64,000 bases of DNA, from assembly GCA_963832965.1 (NCBI GenBank), contig CAWHVW010000007.1, positions 124,001 to 188,000 of the forward strand. Reading direction: 5' to 3'. Positions 1 to 6,822 of this stretch are shown piece after piece. This stretch comes from CAWACP01 sp963832965 (lineage in GTDB: Bacteria > Acidobacteriota > Terriglobia > Bryobacterales > Bryobacteraceae). The notes under the pieces are model-generated. The model worked only from the letters and a program-made list of their open reading frames with translations. It made no database searches and was not told where the DNA came from. A program made the translations under genes and the position numbers. Each line of letters begins with the position of its first letter. The first letter of the stretch is position 1.

Positions 1-211
1 GAATCTCCTCCCACTGATCCCGCTCGACGCTGTAAAAGCGAACGCGGTCGGTTTCCACCTTGTATTCGCGGGCTAGTTGATAGCTGCCGTCTTTCAGATA
101 AAGCTTGATGTTCTCGGCTCGCAGAAGAACCGGCAGGCAGGCAAGGAAAAGAGCAAGCAGGGACACGCGGCGCCAGCCGCGTTTCAAACTGCCCGGATTA
201 GTGTGGCGCAT
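1..211 (-). CDS. exported hypothetical protein, 3' end cut by window edge
   Basis: Reading the minus strand from ATG at 211 gives an open frame to the window edge with no stop (70 codons). It starts with a basic stretch and a hydrophobic core (LLALFLACLPVLL) followed by RAEN, a typical Sec signal peptide, then a mature part containing DGSYQLAREYKVE and VRFYSVERDQWEEI. The family is not named here; proteins of this look are common exported proteins of acidobacteria (recollection, not a search). The ATG overlaps the 3' end of the M50 protease gene by 14 nt, so translational coupling is likely; a TTG at 187 is an alternative start. The function is unknown. Confidence 0.6.
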   Translation of the reverse strand, partial: MRHTNPGSLKRGWRRVSLLALFLACLPVLLRAENIKLYLKDGSYQLAREYKVETDRVRFYSVERDQWEEI

Positions 212-1331
212 CGGAGTGGTGCGGGTCGGGTTCCATGCCAAATCGGCGCAGCAAAAGGAACTGCGACAGGTTTTCGGCGGTGAGCAATCCAACCAGATGG
301 CCCCCGCCCTCCATCACCAGGGCGCACATTCCCGATTGCGCCATCAGCGGCAGCACGTCCGCCAGATCCTGTTCCGGGGAAAGCTTCGGCGGCTCGCGAT
401 CCATGGCCCCGCCCACGTACGCCTCCTGGCCGTCGTGCGCCAGCGCGCGCAGCAGTGCGTTGCGCCCCAACAGGCCCAGCACCTGCTCGCCGTGCACCAC
501 CGGAAAATCCTGCTGGGAGGTCGCCAGCAGCAGGTTGGCGGCGTCGCGGATAGTGCTGCCGTGATCCAGCGTATGGAACTCCGTCACCATGGCCGCGCGC
601 ACGGGAATGCCCGCCGTAAGCGACCGCCCCATTGCCGCCGCGCTCTCCTGCGCCGCGCCCAGATAAACGAAAAAGGCCACGAAAACCAGCAGAAAGTGCG
701 TTGCCAGCAGCCCGTACAGCCCCATGCTGATAGCCAGCATGCGTCCCGCCCACGCCGCCTGGCTGGTGGCTTCGTTCACCGGCTTGAATCGCGCCAGCAC
801 GGACCGCAGCACGCGTCCCCCGTCCATCGGAAACGCCGGAATAAAGTTGAATAACGCCAGAACCAGATTGCCGAATGCGATCCGTTCAATAAGATTCGTG
901 TCCGTTGGCTGCAACAATCCGCGCAGCCCCACAATGGCGTGGCGATAGTATAAGAGCGCGAATAAGACGCCCGACAGCGCCAGATTCACCAGCGGTCCGG
1001 CCAGCGCGATCCATAATTCTTCATCCGGCTTCGGGTCGCGTTCCAACCGCGAAACGCCGCCGATGGGAAACATCACCACCTCAATCGTGCGAATCCCATA
1101 GCGCGAGCCCACCCACGCGTGCCCCAGCTCGTGCAGCAAAACCGAAGCGAAAAGCGCGATCACATAGACGGCGTAGTATGCCATGGACTGGTTGTCGCTC
1201 AGCCCGGTGACAATCAGAAACACCAGCAGGAGTACAAAGGTGAAATGCAGCCGGATCGGCACGCCCAGCAACCGCAGGGACCATACCGATCCCTGCGGCG
1301 TTCCGCGCGTAATCTCCTTGTCCTCCGCCAT
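198..1331 (-). CDS. M50 site-2-type membrane zinc protease with CBS domains
   Basis: 377 aa. The zinc-binding HELGH is at residues 67-71 inside a membrane segment, and the second metal/active-site motif (NFIPAFPMDGGR) is at about 162-173, as in SpoIVFB/Rip3-type site-2 proteases that cut membrane-bound substrates within the bilayer. About six hydrophobic segments fill residues 20-225; the remaining 140 residues form a cytoplasmic pair of CBS repeats that probably sense adenosyl ligands. A GAGAGGCGGG stretch precedes the ATG. The downstream exported protein overlaps its stop, suggesting one transcript. The substrate cannot be told from sequence. Confidence 0.9.
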   Translation of the reverse strand: MAEDKEITRGTPQGSVWSLRLLGVPIRLHFTFVLLLVFLIVTGLSDNQSMAYYAVYVIALFASVLLHELGHAWVGSRYGIRTIEVVMFPIGGVSRLERDPKPDEELWIALAGPLVNLALSGVLFALLYYRHAIVGLRGLLQPTDTNLIERIAFGNLVLALFNFIPAFPMDGGRVLRSVLARFKPVNEATSQAAWAGRMLAISMGLYGLLATHFLLVFVAFFVYLGAAQESAAAMGRSLTAGIPVRAAMVTEFHTLDHGSTIRDAANLLLATSQQDFPVVHGEQVLGLLGRNALLRALAHDGQEAYVGGAMDREPPKLSPEQDLADVLPLMAQSGMCALVMEGGGHLVGLLTAENLSQFLLLRRFGMEPDPHHSDAPH

Positions 1332-1386
1332 CCCGCCTCTCTGCCCTAATCTACCGCACTGTCTTCCCGGCCGGCGACAGTTAAGC

Positions 1387-1415
1387 GTTACCGAACCGCG
1401 ACGGTAACGGAGCGG
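1387..1415 (+). repeat. family 1 palindromic repeat, copy a
   Basis: GTTACCG-AACCGCGA-CGGTAAC forms a perfect 7-bp stem with an 8-nt loop, followed by GGAGCGG. It lies 4 nt beyond the stop of the phosphate transporter gene, in the position of a terminator or mRNA 3' stabiliser. Confidence 0.85.
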
Positions 1416-1419
1416 AATC

Positions 1420-2448
1420 CTACAACTTCGAGTTGAACAAGTGCAGCACGGTCAAAGCCAGCGCGCCCACCAGAGCGGACGCCGGTATGGTCAGCACCCA
1501 CGCCCACACAATGTCCCTGGCCACCCCCCAGTGCACCGCCTTCAAACGTTGAATGGACCCCACCCCCGCGATCGCCCCCGCGGTCACGTGGGTGGTGGAC
1601 ACCGGCAAACGCAGCCACGTGGCGAACAGGATGGAAGCGGCCGCGGCGGCTTCGGCGCAAAAGCCGCTGCGGGGCTTCAGCCGCGTCAACCGGCTTCCCA
1701 TGGTTTTCACGATCTTCCATCCCCCGCTCAGCGTTCCCACCGCGATGGCGGCATAAGCGGCCATGATCACCGGATAAGGCACCTGGAAAGTCTTCAGGTA
1801 GCCGGAAGTCACCAGCACTCCGGTGATCACGCCCATGGTCTTCTGCGCGTCGTTGGTGCCGTGCGCCCAGCTCAGCGCGGCGGCGGAGAGAAGCTGCAAG
1901 CGCCGGAAGTATTTGTCCATGTTCCGCGGCGTCGCGTTGCGAAAGCTCCAGTACACCGCCACCATGAACACGTACGCCAGTGCCATCCCCAGCAGCGGCG
2001 CGGCCACGATGAACAGCAGCGTCATGGTCCAGCCGCTCCACAGGATGGCGTCGAACGCCTTGGACAGGCCCTTCACGTAGGCCACGTGCGCGATGGCCGC
2101 CCCGGCATACCCGCCCAGCAGCGCGTGCGAGGAACTGGTGGGCAGGCCGATCCACCACGTGAACAGATCCCAGGTGATCGCCCCGATCAGCCCCGCCAGA
2201 ATCACCCAGGGCGTCACGAAATGCAGGTCCACCATGCCCGCGCCCACCGTCTTCGCCACGCCGGTGCCGGAAACAAAAGCCGCCGCGAAGTTGAACAGCG
2301 CCGCCCACACCACCGCCTGCCCCGGAGTCAGCACGCGCGTGGCGACAACCGTTGCGATGGAGTTCGCCGCGTCGTGGAAGCCATTGATGAAATCGAAGGC
2401 CAGAGCGACCCCGATAATCACGATCGTCAGTACGAGGGTGGAGTCCAT
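1420..2448 (-). CDS. pit: PiT-family inorganic phosphate transporter
   Basis: 342 aa, wholly hydrophobic with about ten membrane segments. The two inverted PiT/PHO-4 signatures are visible: FDFINGFHDAANS near the N-terminus and LRLPVSTTHVTAGAIAGVG in the C-terminal half. Such proteins are low-affinity phosphate (metal-phosphate) symporters of the inner membrane. The length is shorter than E. coli PitA (about 500 aa) but normal for the bacterial short form. The ATG has a GAGGGCGG ribosome site that overlaps the end of the upstream DUF47 gene, 8 nt away, so the two are surely co-transcribed; DUF47 proteins are the usual regulatory partner of PiT. Confidence 0.93.
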   Translation of the reverse strand: MDSTLVLTIVIIGVALAFDFINGFHDAANSIATVVATRVLTPGQAVVWAALFNFAAAFVSGTGVAKTVGAGMVDLHFVTPWVILAGLIGAITWDLFTWWIGLPTSSSHALLGGYAGAAIAHVAYVKGLSKAFDAILWSGWTMTLLFIVAAPLLGMALAYVFMVAVYWSFRNATPRNMDKYFRRLQLLSAAALSWAHGTNDAQKTMGVITGVLVTSGYLKTFQVPYPVIMAAYAAIAVGTLSGGWKIVKTMGSRLTRLKPRSGFCAEAAAAASILFATWLRLPVSTTHVTAGAIAGVGSIQRLKAVHWGVARDIVWAWVLTIPASALVGALALTVLHLFNSKL

Positions 2449-2456
2449 GCCGCCCT

Positions 2457-3071
2457 CTAGCTGTTCTTCACTACGACATTCTGGAGCGCGTCCGCCACGT
2501 CTTCGCAGTAATCGATGGTGGCTTCCAGCTTGTCGTACACCTCTTTCAGCTTGATGAGCTGGATGCAGTCGTGCTCGGTTCGGAACAGCTCGGCCACCGC
2601 GTCGCGGCCAATCTTATCGGCCACTTCCTCGAGGCGGTTCACCTCAATGCAGTGCGCCAGCAGCGGGGCGTTCCGGCTCAGCGCGATGAGCGCGAGCTCG
2701 AGCGTCTTCGCGGCCGTATGAACAATGCGGCACAATTCCACCACCGTGGGCGGGATGGGGTCCACCCGGTACGCCACCGTGATGTGCGCCGATTCCTCGA
2801 TGCCGTCCAGGATGTCGTCAAGGCGGGCCGAAAGCGACTGGATGTCTTCCGGATCGATGGGCGTGATAAAGCTCTGGTTCAGCCGGACATAGATGTCATG
2901 GATGATCTCATCGCCCTGCTGCTCCAGAACCTCGATGCGGGCGGCCGCGGTCGCCAGCGGCCCATTGCCCTTCTCGGCGCCCTGCAGCAATAGCAGGGAA
3001 GCCTCCACCGTCACTGCGATCTGATTCAGGAAAAGGTCATAGAACTGCTCGTCGCGTGGGAGCAACTTCAT
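2457..3071 (-). CDS. DUF47 family PhoU-like phosphate transport regulator
   Basis: About 204 aa from the ATG at 3071, which is preceded by GAAGGG; an in-frame ATG at 3101 would add ten residues but has no clear ribosome site. The protein is nearly all helical, with the acidic stretches typical of PhoU-like bundles (EVLEQQGDEIIHDIY, LDDILDGIEESAH, ATIDYCEDVADAL) that bind metal ions. DUF47 proteins are encoded next to PiT transporters and are thought to modulate them. Here it is the first gene of a DUF47-pit pair. Confidence 0.9.
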   Translation of the reverse strand: MKLLPRDEQFYDLFLNQIAVTVEASLLLLQGAEKGNGPLATAAARIEVLEQQGDEIIHDIYVRLNQSFITPIDPEDIQSLSARLDDILDGIEESAHITVAYRVDPIPPTVVELCRIVHTAAKTLELALIALSRNAPLLAHCIEVNRLEEVADKIGRDAVAELFRTEHDCIQLIKLKEVYDKLEATIDYCEDVADALQNVVVKNS

Positions 3072-3110
3072 AAGCCCTTCATTGTCACACAGCCGTAACA
3101 TTTCGGTACG

Positions 3111-3207
3111 GTGATGGACACGCCGCGCCAGCCGCGTTAGCCGATCAGTACCGTGATGGACACGCCGCGCCAGCCGCGTTCCCCGAACCGCGACGGTGAC
3201 GGAGCGG
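3111..3207 (+). repeat. 42-bp tandem duplication followed by family 1 repeat copy b
   Basis: A 28-bp block beginning GTGATGGACACGCC occurs at 3111-3138 and again at 3153-3180 (period 42). It is followed directly by a family 1 element at 3183-3207 that lacks its left arm. The array fills the space between the divergent DUF47 and moxR genes, just upstream of the moxR promoter. Confidence 0.8.
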
Positions 3208-3222
3208 CCCGCATCCCGCTGT

Positions 3223-3228
3223 TACAAT
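3223..3228 (+). promoter_or_regulatory. TACAAT -10 box of moxR, leaderless start likely
   Basis: TACAAT ends 6 nt before the GTG at 3235, so transcription would begin at or next to the start codon. No ribosome site is seen and no good -35 is obvious. The same arrangement recurs elsewhere in the window. Confidence 0.45.
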
Positions 3229-3234
3229 GAAGTC

Positions 3235-4185
3235 GTGTTTGCCGCGCCCGTGGCGCTCTCGAAGCTGGCTGCCCTCGAATCGTCCCTCGGTGCGGCAATT
3301 CGCGGTAAAGCCGACGTAGTCCGGCTCTCCATCGTCTGCCTGCTGGCCCGCGGACACCTGCTCATTGAAGACGTCCCCGGCGTAGGCAAAACCACCCTGG
3401 CGCACGCTCTTTCCCGTTCCGTCCAGTGCGGCTTCCACCGCCTCCAGTTCACCAGCGACATGCTGCCCAGCGACGTCCTGGGCGTCACCGTCTACAACGC
3501 CCGCTCAGGCGAATTCGAGTTCAAGCCCGGCCCCATCTTCACCAATTTCCTGCTCGCCGACGAGATCAACCGGGCCACGCCCAAAACCCAATCCGCGCTG
3601 CTGGAGGCCATGAACGAAACACAGATCACCGTGGAAAGCCGGTCCTACGCTCTGGCCCAGCCCTTCATGGTGATTGCCACCCAGAACCCGGTGGAGCATC
3701 ACGGGACCTATCCTCTTCCCGAGTCGCAGCTCGACCGTTTCCTGATGCGCATTCGCATCGGCTACCCTGACCGCGGCGCCGAGCGCGAAATCCTCCGCAA
3801 CACCGACCACGCCTCCATGGACGCGGTGCGCGAAGTGCTCCCGGCCGAGGAGCTGGTGGCCATGCAGGCGCAGGCGGCGGCCGTGCGCGTGGACGAGGCG
3901 CTGGTGGATTACATGCTGGAGATCGTGGAAAAGACGCGCGCGCACGAGTCCCTGGCGCTGGGCGTAAGTCCGCGCGGCGCGCAGGCCCTGTTCCGCGCCG
4001 CCCAGTCGCTGGCTCTGATGGAAGGCCGCGACTACGTCATCCCCGACGACATCAAGCGTCTGGTGCTGCCGGTCTGCGCGCACCGCATCATAGTGAATAC
4101 GCGCGCGGCCATGTCCCAGCGCAGCGCGGAGCTAAGCGAGCGCGTGCTGGAAGATATCCTCACCCAGGTGGAAGTGCCGCTGTAG
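3235..4185 (+). CDS. MoxR-family AAA+ ATPase
   Basis: 316 aa from GTG 3235. An open frame extends upstream to 3196, but those codons lie in the family 1 repeat and upstream of the -10 box, so I reject them. Walker A (EDVPGVGKTT) is at about 46-55, Walker B (LLADEINRA) at about 105-113, and the sensor region IATQNPVEHHGTYPLPE follows, all typical of MoxR ATPases that act as chaperones for metal insertion or complex assembly. MoxR genes normally precede a DUF58/vWA gene; none follows here. Downstream is the 368-bp repeat locus, so the partner may have been lost or displaced. Confidence 0.92.
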   Translation: MFAAPVALSKLAALESSLGAAIRGKADVVRLSIVCLLARGHLLIEDVPGVGKTTLAHALSRSVQCGFHRLQFTSDMLPSDVLGVTVYNARSGEFEFKPGPIFTNFLLADEINRATPKTQSALLEAMNETQITVESRSYALAQPFMVIATQNPVEHHGTYPLPESQLDRFLMRIRIGYPDRGAEREILRNTDHASMDAVREVLPAEELVAMQAQAAAVRVDEALVDYMLEIVEKTRAHESLALGVSPRGAQALFRAAQSLALMEGRDYVIPDDIKRLVLPVCAHRIIVNTRAAMSQRSAELSERVLEDILTQVEVPL

Positions 4186-4279
4186 CACCGCTTCATGCGC
4201 GCCTGGCCGCGCCGCAATCAGACGAGTGACGCACATCTGCAGTGTGAATCCGGTTGGTTGCGGTTCCTAGTCCTCGTCC

Positions 4280-4579
4280 TTAGCTGAGCTCTCCCCGAGC
4301 GCCCGATCCGCTCTGTTTCCGAGTAGCCCGTGACTCGACCAGGTGGGGCTGGTCGAAACTTCCCAGATCCCGGCTTCTCGACAGCCAAACCTCGTCGGAC
4401 CCTGCGCTGAAGTGCTTGATGAAGATGAGTGACTTTCCCTGGAGCTTCAAAGAAACACGCTCAGGGCAGTTCATGTCCTGGAGAGGCAAAGGGAAAACGT
4501 CCGCCTTGTCTGCACTGGTGACTCCCTGAGGGCCCGCGAACCCAGGTCCGGCGAGGGCATCGGGCGAAACGGGGTCCAT
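4280..4579 (-). CDS. possible small ORF divergent from kinase stub (99 aa)
   Basis: An ATG at 4579 with GGAGGGGCGGAG just upstream opens a 99-codon frame without recognisable domains. Its first 66 or so codons lie inside the 368-bp direct repeat and are duplicated at 6656-6455, where the frame ends after three different codons. It is divergent from the kinase start 66 bp away. Composition is unremarkable and there is no family match I can name, so it may be chance. If it is real, copy A is the intact version and copy B the truncated one. Confidence 0.25.
   Translation of the reverse strand: MDPVSPDALAGPGFAGPQGVTSADKADVFPLPLQDMNCPERVSLKLQGKSLIFIKHFSAGSDEVWLSRSRDLGSFDQPHLVESRATRKQSGSGARGELS
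4335..4356. repeat. inverted repeat TCGACCAG/CTGGTCGA
   Basis: Eight-base perfect arms around a 6-nt loop (GTGGGG), 21 bp left of the point where the 368-bp direct repeat begins. It could be a terminator for moxR or a scar of the rearrangement. Confidence 0.5.
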
Positions 4580-4745
4580 CTCCGCCCCTCCATCCGGGCG
4601 CGCCGTGGTCTATTCACGCCCGGACGGTACAATCGTTCAAAGTCCATGTCATTGGCTTCCGGAACTCGCCTGGGTCCGTACGAGGTGCTGGCGCCCCTGG
4701 GGGCCGGCGGCATGGGCGAGGTGTATCGCGCCCGCGACCTCCAAA
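4378..4745 (+). repeat. 368-bp direct repeat, copy A
   Basis: Positions 4378-4745 match 6455-6822 base for base as far as I could compare (constant offset 2077). The segment covers the kinase upstream region, its promoter and the first 33 codons. Identity breaks at 4377/6454 on the left and at 4746/6823 on the right. Confidence 0.9.
4646..4745 (+). pseudogene. 5' stub of Ser/Thr kinase gene in direct repeat copy A
   Basis: The ATG and the first 33 codons of the kinase at 6723 are repeated here, including the glycine loop GAGGMGEVYRARD. After 4745 the frame runs on to 5050 into unrelated sequence with no kinase features. It keeps the TACAAT promoter at 4628-4633 and could be transcribed, but it cannot encode a kinase. 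Confidence 0.85.
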
Positions 4746-4991
4746 CGATTCCTGGATGTGAAGGGCTGTTACCGCCTGGGATCGCGGCGGTGCTAAGAAG
4801 GGCGCTTCCTCGGCGATGTGCCGACGTGTTCGGCGGACGCAAGCGGCGTTTCTCTGGAGTGACCCGGTGGCTTGTTGGCTTTCGTGCTGCCCCGGGTCCC
4901 CAGGAGCGAGGGACCTGGGGTCCCCGGCGTCGAGGTCGGGCTTCGCTCCTCCCAAGTCGTGTGTCAAGCTTGTCGCGCGCCGGCGAGATTG

Positions 4992-6065
4992 CTATCGGCG
5001 GTACGCGGCTCGGGTCGCGTCTGCAATTGCGCCGATGTGCCTGGGGTTAACGAAGCCCCACACTTCCTGGCCGGGCGGGCGGCCGTTGACCAGCTCACGC
5101 CGGTAGCTGAAGCAACCAAGGTACAGTGGGCGTATGTACATGACCGCCTCGAGCCGCTCGAGTTCGTCGTCGGTCAACTCGACGTGCTTGCGGTACGCGC
5201 CTACTGCCAGATTGATCCAGTCCACGTTGCGCCAGGTGCCCCACATAAGCCAGGCAAAGTCCGCCAGGCGCGGGCCGTGCCCGGCCGCCTTCCAGTTGAT
5301 GGCCACCGGCCCTTGCTGGCCAAGGATCACGTGGTCCGGTGCGTGGAGGAGGTTGCCGTGCAGCAACGCCTCGGGCAGGCCCTGGCCGTCGTCGGCCGAG
5401 CGCACCTTGTCGCGGAGCCGCTCGAATCGGTCCCGCTCGGCAGGAGCGACCTTCGTGTCGACCGCATCGAGGAACGCGAGGGCCGCCATGAGGTCCTGAC
5501 GCGGGCTGCCCTCGCGGCTGGGATCATCCCCGCTCGCCCCACCGGGGCGGCTGACGGACTCGTCGAACGGCAGGGTATGCAGCCGTCCGAGCAGGTCACC
5601 CATGATGGCGAACTTCTCGCTGCCCTCGTGTCCGACGGCCATGGGGAGCGGCCCGCCGGGGACGAATCGGGTGACGAGGACGGTCGAGTCGTCGAACGCC
5701 GACACCGGGTCGTCGGTCGCGAGCCGCTCGGCCAGGTAGTCGTGGTTCTCGAGAAATTGCAGGATCGCGGCATCGCCTTCGACGCCCTCCCGCGGGCGGC
5801 CCGGCGAGAACGCGCGCGCAATCCACGGGGCGCCGTCGCGGCGGTCGATGCGAAAAACGTGATCATGGTGGTGACTGAGCTTCGTCGCGGCGACTGCGTC
5901 GATGCCGTAGTGATCCCGGAGATGAGCGACCAGACGTTCGCCGGCGGGCTGGTGAAACATCCGGGCATCGAGCCCTTCAAGGTCTGTAAGCGCCTGGGTG
6001 TAGCGCTGACCCGTGTCCGCGGCGTGGCGGCGGACAATCTTCTTAAAGCTGCCGTCTTTGGTCAT
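4992..6065 (-). CDS. APH-fold phosphotransferase family protein, probably catalytically altered
   Basis: 357 aa from ATG 6065, preceded by GAGGAGG at good spacing; an upstream frame to 6086 is less likely. The aminoglycoside/choline kinase fold is recognisable from VLVTRFVPGGPLP (hinge), LGRLHTLP, LLHGNLLHAPD at about 235-245 and INWKAAGHGPRLADFAWL near 256-273. In active members the motifs read HGD and ID; here both aspartates are asparagine (HGN, INW), so the catalytic base and a metal ligand are missing. An N-terminal basic helix (FKKIVRRHAADTGQRY) precedes the domain. It is the only gene between the two 368-bp repeats. An aminoglycoside resistance role is not supported. Confidence 0.75.
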   Translation of the reverse strand: MTKDGSFKKIVRRHAADTGQRYTQALTDLEGLDARMFHQPAGERLVAHLRDHYGIDAVAATKLSHHHDHVFRIDRRDGAPWIARAFSPGRPREGVEGDAAILQFLENHDYLAERLATDDPVSAFDDSTVLVTRFVPGGPLPMAVGHEGSEKFAIMGDLLGRLHTLPFDESVSRPGGASGDDPSREGSPRQDLMAALAFLDAVDTKVAPAERDRFERLRDKVRSADDGQGLPEALLHGNLLHAPDHVILGQQGPVAINWKAAGHGPRLADFAWLMWGTWRNVDWINLAVGAYRKHVELTDDELERLEAVMYIRPLYLGCFSYRRELVNGRPPGQEVWGFVNPRHIGAIADATRAAYRR

Positions 6066-6354
6066 AACAAGCCTCCTCGTTGACACCTTCGTCCCCCAGC
6101 GACGCGGTGCAGAGATGGCTTGCGATCATAAACGACCGTGAGGGCAAATCCCCTTCGCCAACGGAACTCCGGCTGGGGCGGATGTTCCACGGCTCGGCGG
6201 CTGGTCAGCGCCGTAACGCCATTATGCGCGACCGGTCTCGCGGGCGTCAAGTGTTTCACGAGACGCCAATCTCGCAGGTGCGGGATGGCGGTTCGGGTCT
6301 CGACAGCACAGGACCTTCTCTTTTCCAATGCACTCATTCGTGCGGGATTAGGAA
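6066..6354. other. gene-free part of the repeat-flanked insertion
   Basis: Between the APH-like start and the hairpin I find no frame with a ribosome site or recognisable protein. It would contain the promoter of the APH-like gene on the minus strand. Confidence 0.5.
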
Positions 6355-6457
6355 CGACAAGTCGTTAGCGCCCGATCGAAACTGGCCCGGTCCGCACAGC
6401 TCACCGTTCCCGCGCTTTCATGTCCGGGCCTCCCGATAGGGCGCTAACGACTTGTCG
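6355..6457. repeat. large hairpin with 19-bp perfect arms at repeat junction
   Basis: The arm CGACAAGTCGTTAGCGCCC at 6355-6373 is the exact reverse complement of 6439-6457. Inside, GGCCCGG (6384-6390) pairs with CCGGGCC (6424-6430). The right arm ends at 6457, three bases into direct repeat copy B. It resembles a MITE or a transposon/recombination end; no flanking target duplication is visible. A terminator role is possible but it lacks a T-run. Confidence 0.8.
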
Positions 6458-6656
6458 ACAGCCAAACCTCGTCGGACCCTGCGCTGAAGTGCTTGATGAA
6501 GATGAGTGACTTTCCCTGGAGCTTCAAAGAAACACGCTCAGGGCAGTTCATGTCCTGGAGAGGCAAAGGGAAAACGTCCGCCTTGTCTGCACTGGTGACT
6601 CCCTGAGGGCCCGCGAACCCAGGTCCGGCGAGGGCATCGGGCGAAACGGGGTCCAT
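6444..6656 (-). pseudogene. truncated copy of the small divergent ORF
   Basis: It has the same ATG, ribosome site and first codons as the 4579 frame. It is then cut by the repeat boundary and ends inside the hairpin. It is listed because it shows which side of each divergent pair is intact; coding status is doubtful. Confidence 0.25.
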
Positions 6657-6822
6657 CTCCGCCCCTCCATCCGGGCGCGCCGTGGTCTATTCACGCCCGG
6701 ACGGTACAATCGTTCAAAGTCCATGTCATTGGCTTCCGGAACTCGCCTGGGTCCGTACGAGGTGCTGGCGCCCCTGGGGGCCGGCGGCATGGGCGAGGTG
6801 TATCGCGCCCGCGACCTCCAAC
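6455..6822 (+). repeat. 368-bp direct repeat, copy B
   Basis: Second copy of the 4378-4745 segment, here joined to the full-length kinase gene. Its left boundary coincides with the end of the 19-bp inverted repeat. Confidence 0.9.
6671..6710 (+). promoter_or_regulatory. kinase promoter with inverted repeat
   Basis: CCGGGCG (6671-6677) and CGCCCGG (6694-6700) form an inverted repeat immediately before a TACAAT -10 box (6705-6710), 12 nt before the kinase ATG. No clear -35 is present, so an activator or autoregulation at the inverted repeat is possible. Confidence 0.4.

Noticed and set aside
1441..2460. 339-codon plus-strand frame over the phosphate transporter
   Set aside because: A shadow of the pit gene: His/Arg/Gln-rich composition and no family features.
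3196..3234. N-terminal extension of moxR from GTG 3196
   Set aside because: It is encoded by a family 1 repeat and lies upstream of the TACAAT box; GTG 3235 begins the conserved protein.
4614..4967. 117-codon minus frame across the kinase stub junction
   Set aside because: It crosses the end of the 368-bp repeat into unrelated sequence and has no support as a gene.
4992..6065. Aminoglycoside resistance gene
   Set aside because: The catalytic and metal-binding aspartates are asparagines, and the sequence resembles general phosphotransferase family proteins rather than known resistance enzymes.
4872..6083. 403-codon plus-strand frame opposite the APH-like gene
   Set aside because: A mirror frame due to high GC; its protein shows no domain, while the minus strand has the APH fold and a ribosome site.
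6355..6457. Integron attC site next to an APH-like gene
   Set aside because: The hairpin has GTTA in its left arm and TAAC in its right arm, the reverse of attC order, and the core does not match RYYYAAC/GTTRRRY. No integrase is seen.
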